Position numbers and translations under genes: made by a program
The notes under the pieces: generated by a model
Seen by the model: only the letters and a program-made list of their open reading frames with translations
What the model was told of the DNA's origin: nothing
Database searches by the model: none
Assembly: GCA_037440765.1 (NCBI GenBank)
Contig: JBBITL010000075.1
Coordinates: 1-21,530, forward strand
Direction: 5' to 3'
Length of the DNA stretch: 21,530 nt
Source: DTKY01 sp037440765
Lineage (GTDB): Bacteria > Acidobacteriota > Terriglobia > Bryobacterales > Bryobacteraceae
In this document: positions 13,001 to 20,431 of the stretch, one piece after another
How positions within the stretch are numbered: position 1 is the stretch's first letter
How the letters are laid out: each line of letters begins with the position of its first letter

Positions 13001-15633
13001 TCTTCGGCGAGTTCCACGCGGCCCCGGAACCGCTCCCGGAACACATCCAGGCGGTCGCGCACGAATTCGGAAGCGGAGACCGGGTCCGCCTCCCAGTTGG
13101 AAGGCGCGCCGTTGTCTTTCAGTTCCCGGCCCACGTGCTGGCGGCACAGATCCGGCAACTCGCCCGTGAAGGCCTCCCAAAGGCGGTCCAGCCCGGCCCG
13201 GTCCAGCCTGTGGCGCGCCGGGCGAGCGGAGAACGCCAGCGACTTGCGGCTGTAACGGGAGCCCTCGTCGGCTATGATTCTGTTCAGATCGATCAGCACG
13301 CGGCGGGTCTTCGCCAGCAGCCGGTCCGCGCCGTCCACGCCGCCGAGCGTCAGCCGGAACGACCTCCTCCCCGTCTCGAAGCCTTCCTCCGTGTGGGCGA
13401 ACGTCGACAGCGGCACGACGCCGATCCCCTGCCGCGCCAGGCCGCTGGCGATCCAGTCGAGCGACACGCCCGCCGGCAGAGTACTCAGACTCATCAGCGG
13501 ATAGAGGCCGCCGGCCGGGCGCGAGACTGTGATCCCGAACGGGTTGCGTTCCCGGGGCAGATCGGCGGCGGCCCGCTCCAGCGCGCACATCCGCTCCTCG
13601 AGGATCAGGTTGCGGAGTCTCCAGTAGGAGTTCGTACTCTGGGCCGTGCTCCGGTAGAACAGGTAAGCGAGGAAGATCGCTCCGGCGTTGGGGGTGATGG
13701 CGCCGGAGACGGCCTGAAACCGCCGGCGGAGGCCGTCGTGGCGTATCTCGACCACCGAGAGGCGGGCGCCCGCCAGGCAATCGGTCTTCGACAGCGAGTG
13801 AACCGTGACCACCCGGCCTGACTGCTCCGAGGAGATATAGCCAAGCCGCTCCAGCTCATCGGCCAGTTGCCTCAGAGTGCGCGGCCCGGAAAGCTCCCGG
13901 CTGGGGCCCACGTTCTGGTACGACAGGTCGTCAATGACGAAGACGCCCTTGTCCAGCAGCCGGCGCAGCAGCTTGCGCAGCGCCTCTTCGCTGAAGATCT
14001 GCCCGGTGGCGTTGTGCGGGTTGTTTATCACCACGGCGCCGTGGTCGCGCCACGCCGGGGCCTGGCGCAGTTTCTCCTCCACCACTGCCAGCATCCGTTC
14101 CACGTCCAACTCGAAAGCCGGGGTGAGGGGAACGGCCGTGACCTTGGGGAAGCAGTGTTCGTACGTCCAGCTCAGGTCCGGCACGACGATTTCCCGGACG
14201 CCCGCGTGGTAGCCCAGCAGGCTGAGAGCCGTGCGCGCCGAGCCGCTCACCACCATAGACGAATCGAACCGGTACTCGGGGTGGTGGCGCAGAAAAGCGG
14301 CCTTGAAGGCGTCGGCAGTCTCCGCCTGCCGGTCCGGAAGCGCCTCCAGGATCTCCCGGAAACCCAGCCCCTCCAGGGGGTCGCTCAGAAAGGCGTTGCG
14401 GGAAACGGGCTCCGACGCCCGGGCCAGCCGTTGGGCCGCCCGATCCACGGCCGGAGACAGCTTGTTATCCGCCCGGGCGCCCCAGACGCCGGCGGCGCGC
14501 GCGAAGCGGTCTTCCATGCGGGCGACAGCCGCTCCGGCCGCCTGCTGGATGCCCGCCAGGACCGGAGCGCTCTCCATGTACAGAGTCTCCTGGACCGCGA
14601 CGCCGCCGTTGCCCGCCGGCGGCTTGCGCTTCAGCAGGTAGACCAGCAGTTCCACCTCTGCCGCCGAGGGCGTTCCCTTGAGCTGGAAGTGCAGGGTCTC
14701 AATAATGCCGATGAACTCCTCGAAGCCGGCGATGAAGACCGTGGACAGCCCTCCGAGCAGCGGAGAGAACACGGCGGGAGTCAGGAACCGCAGCGTGCGG
14801 TCCATCATTCCCGCCTCGCGCGCCAGCGACAGGTGGTTCGGGGCGTCATTGGCCTCGATCACGAACAGCGGCTTGCTGCGGCTGATCACGCGCAGCGAGC
14901 GCCGGGCCTCTTCGGAAAGAATCCTGCCAAGAACGATGAACGCCGGGCGGCCCTCATTCATGGCCAGGCCGGCCTCCAAGGCCTCGACGGCCGCGGTCTC
15001 CTGCCCGGGGAGTTCCTGGAAACGGAGTCCGCCGAAGCCGGTAACATGAGCCGGAATCGCGATCCCGTGCGTGTAGATGTGCGCCGGCAGATGCTGCAAC
15101 TGGCTGTCAAGAGCGTGGAACAGCACGCGCAACGACTCGGCGATCCCGCCGGAAGCCAGGATCACCTCACGCCTGCCGGTCTTCTCGCCGAAATCGTAGG
15201 CCAGCGGCTCGGCCTGCCCGTTCAGCCATTCGCCGAACAGCCTGACCAATTCTCCCGGCCTGCTCTTGAGAAACCCTCCGCGCGGCAGGTATGGAGCGCT
15301 CCTCCGGATCATGTCCAACAGGAACTCCACCTTGCCGGCTTCGGCCGCGCCCCAGCCGAGTTCCGCCAGCAGCCGCGGGCCCAGGTCCTCCGGCGAGCCC
15401 GCCTCGGCCGGTTCCAGCCCCAGGGCGATGCGGGCGTACATCTCCACCAGCCGCGCGTCCTGCACCGGATTTCCGATATGGAAATTCACCCGCTCCCCGG
15501 CGGGGACCGGAGACGAGGCGGTAGCCTCGCTGATGTCCGACACCACGGCGCCTCTGGCGGGCCGCAGGCGGAACGCGTTGCGGAAGGGCTCCGGCGCCGT
15601 CGCCGGGCTTGTCCCTGCGGCCAGGTTGTCCAT
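10015..15633 (-). CDS. 1872-aa tandem aminotransferase / PEP-carboxylase-like fusion protein
   Basis: Three parts are visible. Residues about 45-345 have a fold-type-I aminotransferase layout (VNFHIGNP, VILASGGIAESLRVL) but no PLP lysine: SPLLGG near 290 occupies that place. Residues about 430-800 form an apparently complete class I/II aminotransferase with NNPHNATGQ near 534-542, IDDLSYQN near 566, SLSKTDCLAGARLS with Schiff-base K616, and SFRLTLGG near the end. Residues about 860-1872 resemble phosphoenolpyruvate carboxylase. They have HPTQ (H921; PEPC HPTE), YWGDWDGSN near 1010 (PEPC GGDRDGNP), PLFEDVE (E1272) and GSDLSQQIG (D1318), matching the metal-ligand motifs. GSGEPMQRQGG (R1364) is closer to the archaeal-type GVGSxPFRG, and LRAIGHNQ matches the late LRAIPW motif. 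A PEP-to-oxaloacetate-to-aspartate route is a reasonable guess, unproven. AAGGA precedes the ATG by 6 nt. It is 23 bp downstream of the SPFH gene, so one operon. Confidence 0.8.
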   Translation of the reverse strand: MDNLAAGTSPATAPEPFRNAFRLRPARGAVVSDISEATASSPVPAGERVNFHIGNPVQDARLVEMYARIALGLEPAEAGSPEDLGPRLLAELGWGAAEAGKVEFLLDMIRRSAPYLPRGGFLKSRPGELVRLFGEWLNGQAEPLAYDFGEKTGRREVILASGGIAESLRVLFHALDSQLQHLPAHIYTHGIAIPAHVTGFGGLRFQELPGQETAAVEALEAGLAMNEGRPAFIVLGRILSEEARRSLRVISRSKPLFVIEANDAPNHLSLAREAGMMDRTLRFLTPAVFSPLLGGLSTVFIAGFEEFIGIIETLHFQLKGTPSAAEVELLVYLLKRKPPAGNGGVAVQETLYMESAPVLAGIQQAAGAAVARMEDRFARAAGVWGARADNKLSPAVDRAAQRLARASEPVSRNAFLSDPLEGLGFREILEALPDRQAETADAFKAAFLRHHPEYRFDSSMVVSGSARTALSLLGYHAGVREIVVPDLSWTYEHCFPKVTAVPLTPAFELDVERMLAVVEEKLRQAPAWRDHGAVVINNPHNATGQIFSEEALRKLLRRLLDKGVFVIDDLSYQNVGPSRELSGPRTLRQLADELERLGYISSEQSGRVVTVHSLSKTDCLAGARLSVVEIRHDGLRRRFQAVSGAITPNAGAIFLAYLFYRSTAQSTNSYWRLRNLILEERMCALERAAADLPRERNPFGITVSRPAGGLYPLMSLSTLPAGVSLDWIASGLARQGIGVVPLSTFAHTEEGFETGRRSFRLTLGGVDGADRLLAKTRRVLIDLNRIIADEGSRYSRKSLAFSARPARHRLDRAGLDRLWEAFTGELPDLCRQHVGRELKDNGAPSNWEADPVSASEFVRDRLDVFRERFRGRVELAEEWLAIAEEEEGRKLEQLLEPELYKDCLPRRQLQFLQRLFDRTVHPTQMYSIESERLWEQAIESVIAGRPAGPSLARPLARELAREYLGLNVAVTSRQEGDELLLDLGCLTAAEDFGGFRAGSDRETFLSYWGDWDGSNRPSGQGHRLVASVLMENVARMGRLLLMLLRANPRLHLDPKLIEEVRRLPEAGTRFRALFDEITDLTHQLERRYRGLLPFAVQTAFVRKLGMKLHLARDPVVSLWEHNDRLERRMLELRRERRRTLEYYFGLNKSLRKILRANLGELCRQPKDIEFTLAAAGYRDLLRRMAVTPRIHQSLVTSPDPFAIDTTVHNIMEINEISGRHGNPGMVLALQVSMSSDAEALISLDRKMRAQREEVLRTAAADLPPVWLVPLFEDVEVTRRVPAYLAKLWDYAVQSRRLNESAESRLSAMICEVFIAGSDLSQQIGQAAGLAAFKQAKFEIVKWLAERGLVGQVRVKMGSGEPMQRQGGYYAPLSGRPAFLLTPENLRTMDQCVGPSAKRSARYATTPLMGLFASGDLRTYQSNVSEKLRHLPLAELVQLLHHVTEAQRFYWSELRRAAEPLTETRLQFTSRGLQELERLTLGAEDSLAGEFMKLATENFRRILYGTEEDVVGIYVISHFIARTIPPLRDRPTVRPSADAASSRGQRILERIASTIPFSRYGSSLRAIGHNQAQTFVLGINQLTTGLFRALNTLARSQPAGAEGAVVLADRILPHLPVYEILHSLRLYQDLELRWLNGMERGFPAGNSALTTLREDADLIRGSVPLFQREVLRRHGVQVSEFFEGDRFLPRLLPALRPDLAVLLQPDLFNTSLESLLEQIGGPVPNGWRLEVQRLLVIPEEIRSWREKAWKILREPVYSRVSSFVELATALHSVARRAPSAEAALASAIPKKPRASASFLSGPAEDSLQQFLVAAFEYLSAMPRGSLEVPTSVVRAMREVERIVRIEEQALPAREQGMLRFYLLQIARAAGENG

Positions 15634-15656
15634 CGAGTGTCCTTGTTCCGGGCGGC

Positions 15657-16646
15657 CTATGAGTCTTCCCCTGCGCTCTTGGCCTCCAGCCGTTTCCTGC
15701 TATCCGCTTCCAGAACCAGCTCCAGGAACCGCTGGAACAGGCCCGACAGACCAGACTCCCGTTCCGTTTCAGACGGCCAGAGGGAAACGACGGTGCGCGC
15801 GTTCTTCAGGTTCTGGCTGGCCTCGGCAAGCCGGGCCGCCTGCGGGCTCAGCAGAAGCAGCTCCGGACTGCTCTTCAGGAGGGCCATTTCCTCCTTCTCG
15901 AACGCCAGCCGCATGCGGCTGCGCTTCAGCTCGTCCTCGGTGCGCTTCTCGGCCAGCAGAGCCTCCTGCGCGATCTCCTGCTTCTTCAGATCGAGACTCC
16001 TCAGCGCCAGTTCGTGCTCCGAAAGGGCGATCTGCTCGTCCGCCTCCAGCTTGGCGCGCGCCGCCGCGATGCGGGCCTTCTGGTTGAGCATCTCAGTCTG
16101 TTCCAGGATGCGGGCCGACTCGCGCCGCCGCATGGCGTCGGCAATCTCCGGGTCGGCCGGATCGATCGACTGGACGGTGAGCGACACCAGTTCCAGGCCG
16201 AAGTCGCGGGCGCCAGCCGTGAGGATGGCCCGCAGGTGTTGGCTCAGCCCGTCCGAAGACAGTTCCTCGAGCAAGTGCCGTTCGGTGAAGTGACGGACGC
16301 CCCCTTGTATAAGGGTTTCCATCTCGTGGCTGGCCTTGGCTACGGCGTTGGGCTGCCACCCGCCAACGCGCACGAGCATGGCGAGATGCTCGCGGGAAGG
16401 CGCCACCGAGGCCACCAGCGCCGTCCTGATCTGGATGCCCCCGCGCGCGATTCCGTCGATCTTCATTTCCATCGGGTGCGTTGTGCCCGGCAGCGCCAGG
16501 CTGAAGTGGCGCGGGTAGATGCTGCCGGTGCGAAGCCGGACGGTTCCGCCGGACTCGTGCATGACCAGTTGATCGGGTTTCCGCAGCCGGTACTCATACA
16601 CGGCCAGGGCGACCAGAATTACGGCGACTATCACTGCGGTCCACAT
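15657..16646 (-). CDS. SPFH/Band 7 (flotillin-like) membrane-anchored protein
   Basis: 329 aa. An N-terminal membrane anchor (WTAVIVAVILVALAVYEY, residues 2-19) is followed by an SPFH/Band-7 domain to about residue 175, containing the segment LVSLTVQSIDPADPEI typical of the domain's end. A long charged helical stretch (about 175-250, rich in Ala, Glu and Arg) is predicted coiled coil, and a C-terminal tail begins at SPELLLLSPQAARLAEASQNL. SPFH proteins oligomerise into membrane rings or microdomain scaffolds. No NfeD partner gene is present; instead the 1872-aa fusion protein follows after 23 bp, suggesting the SPFH protein assembles or anchors that enzyme. Shine-Dalgarno AGGAG (complement of 16656-16660) lies 9 nt before the ATG. 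A TATACT box lies at 16717-16712, so this is the first gene of the operon. Confidence 0.85.
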   Translation of the reverse strand: MWTAVIVAVILVALAVYEYRLRKPDQLVMHESGGTVRLRTGSIYPRHFSLALPGTTHPMEMKIDGIARGGIQIRTALVASVAPSREHLAMLVRVGGWQPNAVAKASHEMETLIQGGVRHFTERHLLEELSSDGLSQHLRAILTAGARDFGLELVSLTVQSIDPADPEIADAMRRRESARILEQTEMLNQKARIAAARAKLEADEQIALSEHELALRSLDLKKQEIAQEALLAEKRTEDELKRSRMRLAFEKEEMALLKSSPELLLLSPQAARLAEASQNLKNARTVVSLWPSETERESGLSGLFQRFLELVLEADSRKRLEAKSAGEDS

Positions 16647-16711
16647 TGCTCGATTCTCCTGACAGGCCTCGCCGCGCAGCCCGGGGCCTGCGCCGGGGCC
16701 CGATTAACGAG

Positions 16712-16737
16712 AGTATAGTAGAGCCCGGCCCGGCTCT
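16712..16737 (-). promoter_or_regulatory. Candidate promoter and dyad for the SPFH / giant-enzyme operon
   Basis: On the minus strand TATACT (16717-16712) lies 66 nt before the SPFH start. Immediately upstream is a dyad AGAGCC-N6-GGCTCT (16720-16737), sitting over the spacer and -35 region where no good -35 hexamer is seen. An activator or repressor site is possible. The dyad could also be a hairpin ending leftover transcription from the TonB pseudogene. Confidence 0.35.
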
Positions 16738-16844
16738 CCGAGGTGGGCGCGCCTGCAACGCAACAAACCAGCGGCGGTTCCGGCCAACTTCCACTCTACG
16801 ACAGCGCCCAACCGGATACAAATGGAGATGAAGGTTGCGCCCGC

Positions 16845-17355
16845 CCACCACTCCAGCGGCATGCCCGCCGAGGGCAGCGTGGAAAGGGTCTTGTCGAGAG
16901 TCAAGCGGACGCGCCCGCTGTGGCTATCGTAGCCGTCGAAACTCAGGAATGAGTAGTCGGCGTGATTCGTCAAGTTGATCACTTCGCCGCACAGCGTGAA
17001 CTTTCACCGGGCGTGCATCCAGGACTTGTTGACGCGCACGTCGCTCCGCTGGCAAGGCTTGAGACAAACCGCGCTCTTGCTTGAAGCGAGCAGGTAGCGG
17101 TCCTGGCCCTGCGCTCGTATGCCTCCACGCGCAGCCGCGCGCGCTCCCCAAGACGCTGCTCCAGGGCCGCGACCGCGTGGGCCGACCGCATGCGGAGCAG
17201 CCTGCGACTGCCGAGAGGGGATAGAAAGACGGACAGCTCCGGGTTCTGCGTGTAATGCCCCCACCCGAACTCCAGCCGCGTGGTCGCGCCCAACGTCACC
17301 GCCGCCGAAGCTTGTGGAGAAACGGCCGCGACGCGTCCTGCCACGCCCGGCGCCT
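16845..17355 (-). pseudogene. Remnant of a TonB-dependent receptor (C-terminal barrel, internally deleted)
   Basis: Three reading segments together match the last part of an acidobacterial TonB-dependent receptor. The first is TTRLEFGWGHYTQNPELSVF through EQRLGERARLRVEAYERR (frame starting near 17344). After a frame change comes QDRYLLASSKSAVCLKPCQR and DVRVNKSWMHAR. After an in-frame TGA at 17006-17004 the reading continues as KFTLCGEVINLTNHADYSF and ends near LDKTLSTLPSAGMPLEW. Intact relatives have well over 100 further residues between the first two segments, and the plug domain and most of the barrel are absent. It therefore cannot make a working receptor. The boundaries are approximate. 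Confidence 0.7.
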
Positions 17356-17369
17356 GCCCGCGGGGCTGC

Positions 17370-18139
17370 CGTCGACTGGACGCAAGGCTTCCACAACGTG
17401 GACGCCTCCCGAGCCGCGCTCCGCACGGCCTCCTCGTGCGTCGCCACCAGTCCCAGCAGGGACCTTCTCACACCGGCCGGCAGGTCCTCCGAGAGCCGCA
17501 AGGCCAGCAGCGGCGCGGCCGACCGACCCATCGCCGGAGTTCCCGGATCGACGGGCCTTGCGCCGGCGGGCGCATCCGTACCCGGTTCCGCCGCGACAAC
17601 CTCCACCGATGCCCGTGGCAACGTCGCCAGTGCCGCCACGATCTCATCGCGCCGCGCCGCGCCGTCCAGTGTTCCACGCACCGCCAGTTCCTCGCCCTTT
17701 GGCCGGATGGTCAGCGCTTCGCCCAGGTCGGCCTGGATGCGATGAAGCGCCCAGCGGACCTCCATCTCCGGCGCCTGCCGGGCCTGAACGGTGTTCCGCG
17801 AAGCCGCCGTTGCCTGGTCCGCGCCTCCGCCGGAGGCAGGCTCCAGAAGGCGCCCGCGGGTGTTATGCCCGCGCTCTGCTGTTCGCGCAACCGCGCCGAC
17901 AAACGCAGCCAGCCGCCCGGCCTCGGCGCCAGGACCGGATCCAGGTGCGTCCTGCGGAGCCCGACGTAAGCGTCTATGCCGCGCCTGTAACGCTCCACCT
18001 GCGCCCGGCACTGCCAGCATTGGTGGATATGCGCCCGGATCGGCTCCAGCTTCTCACGAGGGAACTCCTCTTCCCAGGCCAGCAACAGCTCCCCTGGAGC
18101 CGGATGGTTGCCCGCCGTCCAGCCAGATTCACAGTCCAC
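17370..18139 (-). pseudogene. Remnant of an anti-sigma factor gene
   Basis: The reading begins at a GTG (18139) overlapping the last 11 bases of the sigma gene. It encodes an anti-sigma zinc-binding N-terminus, ELLLAWEEEFPREKLEPIRAH and HIHQCWQC (HxxxCxxC), split here for brevity. After about 110 residues (AGAFWSLPPAE) the homologous reading moves to another frame, from TVQARQAPEMEVRWALHRIQ to LWKPCVQS near 17380. The membrane helix and middle region expected between zinc finger and C-terminal domain are missing. An internal deletion with frameshift best explains this. The remnant runs straight into the TonB remnant. A short truncated zinc-finger protein of 142 aa (stop at 17711) could still be made and might still bind the sigma factor. 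Confidence 0.6.
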
Positions 18140-18710
18140 GGGCTTCCCCTCCCAGGATGTCGAGGGCCCGCCTCACCGTCTCAACCACGGACCAGTACCC
18201 CAGCCCGAGCACTTCGGCGGTGTCACGGTATTGCAGGCCGTCGGCTCTCAGATGCAGCGCCTGCCGTTCCACCTGCGACAGCCGCTGCCTCGCGGCCCGC
18301 AGCCATTCCCGCCTCTCGCGCGCCAGCAACTCCTGCTCGACGCCCGGCGAGGGATCCCGCAGCGCCTGGCTCCAGGTCTCCCACGCCCTCTCCCCCGCTG
18401 CCGCTTCGCGCTTCCCCTCGCGCAGGGCGTCGATCCACAGCCGGTAGGCGACCCGGAAGAGCCAGGCCCTGATGTTGTGCTCCGGACGCCGCTCGGCGAG
18501 ATGGCGGCGCAGCTTGAGGAATGCCTCCTGCGAAAGGTCCTCCGCCGTCGCCTCACCAGCGCCGCTGTGGCGCAGGAACCTGCAGAGTGGCTCGTGGTGC
18601 TCCTCGAAGTAGCGCTCCAGGGCTTCGGCCGGGGATGGGGAGGGCTGCCGGGCCTCCAGGCCGACGATATCGCCTGGCCTCCCTGCGATCCAGCGAGCTG
18701 GCCGAAACAC
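18129..18710 (-). CDS. ECF-type RNA polymerase sigma factor
   Basis: 193 aa. Region 2 spans about residues 28-95, with DLSQEAFLKLRRHLAERRPEH (only partly quoted as DLSQEAFLKL) and the WLFRVAYRLWIDALR helix that recognises the -10 element. Region 4 spans about 135-185, with LSQVERQALHLRADGL and the helix-turn-helix RDTAEVLGLGYWSVVETVRRAL. Both are complete, so the protein looks functional. A GTG at 18710 with GAGG upstream is the best visible start, but the first 25 residues are unlike the family core. The anti-sigma gene overlaps the 3' end by 11 bp, so the two were translationally coupled. Because that partner is broken, the sigma factor may be unrestrained or itself in early decay. Target genes are unknown. 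Confidence 0.82.
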   Translation of the reverse strand: MFRPARWIAGRPGDIVGLEARQPSPSPAEALERYFEEHHEPLCRFLRHSGAGEATAEDLSQEAFLKLRRHLAERRPEHNIRAWLFRVAYRLWIDALREGKREAAAGERAWETWSQALRDPSPGVEQELLARERREWLRAARQRLSQVERQALHLRADGLQYRDTAEVLGLGYWSVVETVRRALDILGGEARGL

Positions 18711-19060
18711 GGCGCCGATCCTCGCTCCCTCAACTGGAGCGGTTGGGAGCGCCGGAATTGGGCGGGGAGACCGCTTCTTTCGCGGCTGCCATGGGCCGTT
18801 CGGCTTCCCAACCCACCCAGCCTACACTCGCGGCATCCAGGAGGCCGCGAGCGTCGAGGAACGGTCCCGTGCCAGGCGTGAGCCGCCGCCTCGCCATTCG
18901 CGGGACACGCTGCGGGTCCTCATTATCAGTGCTCAGGCAGCCTGCCTTCGCGCCATATCGGGCCCGCCAGGCAGAACCCCGTCCCCCCAGGCTGCTGGAA
19001 GGGCCACATGCCGTTGGCGACCGGACAGGGCCATCCGACGGTGCGGGGCCCGCGCGGTTA
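18711..19060. other. 350-bp region without recognised gene
   Basis: This lies between the start of the ECF sigma gene and the stop of the DUF4153 membrane-protein gene, both on the minus strand. Open frames cross it on both strands but have no start signals, domains or protein-like composition. It presumably holds the sigma promoter and the terminator of the upstream operon. A short GC-rich palindromic run occurs near 19042-19055 (GCGGGGCCCGC), close to the DUF4153 stop. I see nothing else. Confidence 0.5.
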
Positions 19061-20431
19061 TCAACGGTAGCCGAACAAGGGCGGGAACAGGATAACCACC
19101 AGTGCCGCCCATACGGAGTACACGGGCAGATAGGCGATCTGCCATCGCTCCAGGGCTGCAAACGAGCCCCTGCCACGCAGGAAGCGCGCGTAAAGCCACG
19201 CGGACCACGCCAGGTTGACGAGCAGGATGAGATTCTCGCCAAGAGCCGCCACGCGGTTGGGAGTGAAGCCAAACTCCGAAATGCGGGCTCCGATCGCCGC
19301 GAGCGCCACCCCATCCACCAAGAGCGCGCTGACCACAAGTAAAAGTTGCAGGCCGTCAAAGAAGTTGGGCGGCGCTTGCGGGTCGCGCGCGGAGGCGGAG
19401 TAGAGCACCAGCCCAACCACCAGCACCAGCAGCAGGTCGAAGCCGATAAGCACTTCCCGCTCCACGTTGATCGGGCTGCCTGTCCACGCCATCGTGACCA
19501 GAAACACCAGCAGCAGAACCGTAAACAGCGGCGTGAACAGCCGGGTCAGCACCGGCGCCATGTTCTCGATGACACTTTGCTTCGCCTCCACCAGCCAGGA
19601 TCCGATCAGGACGGCCCCCGTCGCGCCGCACGGGATCAGCCAGCCCTGCACAAACCACTCGGCGTCCACATTGATGGCTCTGAACATCATCACCGTAAAG
19701 GCCGTGAGGACGCCCCCGCCGAGCGCGATCAGCACGTAGTAGATGGCCAGTTCGCCCGAGAAGCGCACGAAATTCATGCGCCCACCGCCGGCAAACCAGC
19801 GGCCTCGGACGTAAGCGAAGCCGACGGCCAGCCACAAGGCGATTGGCAAGTGCAGGGCGGTCAGCACCCAAGTGTCGCCAGCCGCGCGAAAGGGGAAGAC
19901 GTTCGCAAAAACAGCCCCGGCCGCGAACGGCAGCGCCAGCCAGAGGCTGTCCGCAACCTTCCACGCACGCTTCCACACGAAGTAGACGGTGAGCAGCGGC
20001 AGGACAAAAAGGCTGGCGTTCCGAAGGTAGAACGGCTCGTGTCCATCGCTGAGCGGAACGCCGAAGAGGGCCGGCGCCTTGATGGCAAGCGCCGCGGCGA
20101 CGGCAAGGCCCAGGACGGCCGCCGTCTCGCGCCGCGCGGTGCTCGCCTGCTCACCGTCAGCGCCAGGGGCCATCACCAACTGCTTCCATAGCCGTTCGCA
20201 GTGCGCGCGGGCAAACTCGCGCGACAACTCATCGAGGCTGCCCATGCGCTTGACCGCAACCAGGAAAGCTTCATCTCCTGTCAGGCCGGCCGCAGTAAGC
20301 GCGGCCAGTTGGTCGCGCAGATGTCCCTCGAGTTCCTCCACTTCGGCTCCGTGAAGGGCCTGGCGGCTGCGCACGTACGCCCGCCACCGGGCGATCTGCT
20401 CTTCGAGCGGTTGGCCGGCGAAGTCCGTCAT
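19061..20431 (-). CDS. Permease-prefix-domain membrane protein with DUF4153-like region
   Basis: 456 aa. Residues 1 to about 85 are a soluble helical domain (QIARWRAYVRSRQALHGAEV, then EELEGHLRDQLAALTAAGL and DEAFLVAVKRMGSLDELSREF). This is the permease prefix domain that precedes membrane proteins in PadR-linked operons. From about 105 there are roughly ten hydrophobic helices, including SLFVLPLLTVYFVWKR, ELAIYYVLIALGGGVLTAF, LFTVLLLVFLVTMAW and LLLVLVVGLVLY, resembling DUF4153 proteins. Transport substrate and direction are unknown, and no ATPase domain is present. The ATG at 20431 overlaps the PadR stop codon in an ATGA, so translation is coupled. The open frame reaches further upstream, but that part lies over the padR gene in another frame. 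Confidence 0.8.
   Translation of the reverse strand: MTDFAGQPLEEQIARWRAYVRSRQALHGAEVEELEGHLRDQLAALTAAGLTGDEAFLVAVKRMGSLDELSREFARAHCERLWKQLVMAPGADGEQASTARRETAAVLGLAVAAALAIKAPALFGVPLSDGHEPFYLRNASLFVLPLLTVYFVWKRAWKVADSLWLALPFAAGAVFANVFPFRAAGDTWVLTALHLPIALWLAVGFAYVRGRWFAGGGRMNFVRFSGELAIYYVLIALGGGVLTAFTVMMFRAINVDAEWFVQGWLIPCGATGAVLIGSWLVEAKQSVIENMAPVLTRLFTPLFTVLLLVFLVTMAWTGSPINVEREVLIGFDLLLVLVVGLVLYSASARDPQAPPNFFDGLQLLLVVSALLVDGVALAAIGARISEFGFTPNRVAALGENLILLVNLAWSAWLYARFLRGRGSFAALERWQIAYLPVYSVWAALVVILFPPLFGYR

Noticed and set aside
10324..13821. Very long plus-strand open frame (1165 codons) and a second one at 13867-16293, opposite the 1872-aa gene
   Set aside because: They are antisense to a gene with clear protein motifs, are rich in Gln, His, Arg and Pro as expected from reverse reading of GC-biased codons, and have no ribosome-binding site or domain.
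17004..18020. 338-codon minus-strand open frame across the anti-sigma and TonB remnants
   Set aside because: Only its middle and its extreme end match known proteins; the rest is out of frame with the homologous readings. It is better explained as fused pseudogene pieces than as one gene.
18730..19416. 228-codon minus-strand open frame between the sigma gene and the DUF4153 gene
   Set aside because: It overlaps the DUF4153 gene in another frame, and its composition is Arg/Pro/Ser-rich and low in hydrophobic core residues. I could not tie the non-overlapping part to any family.
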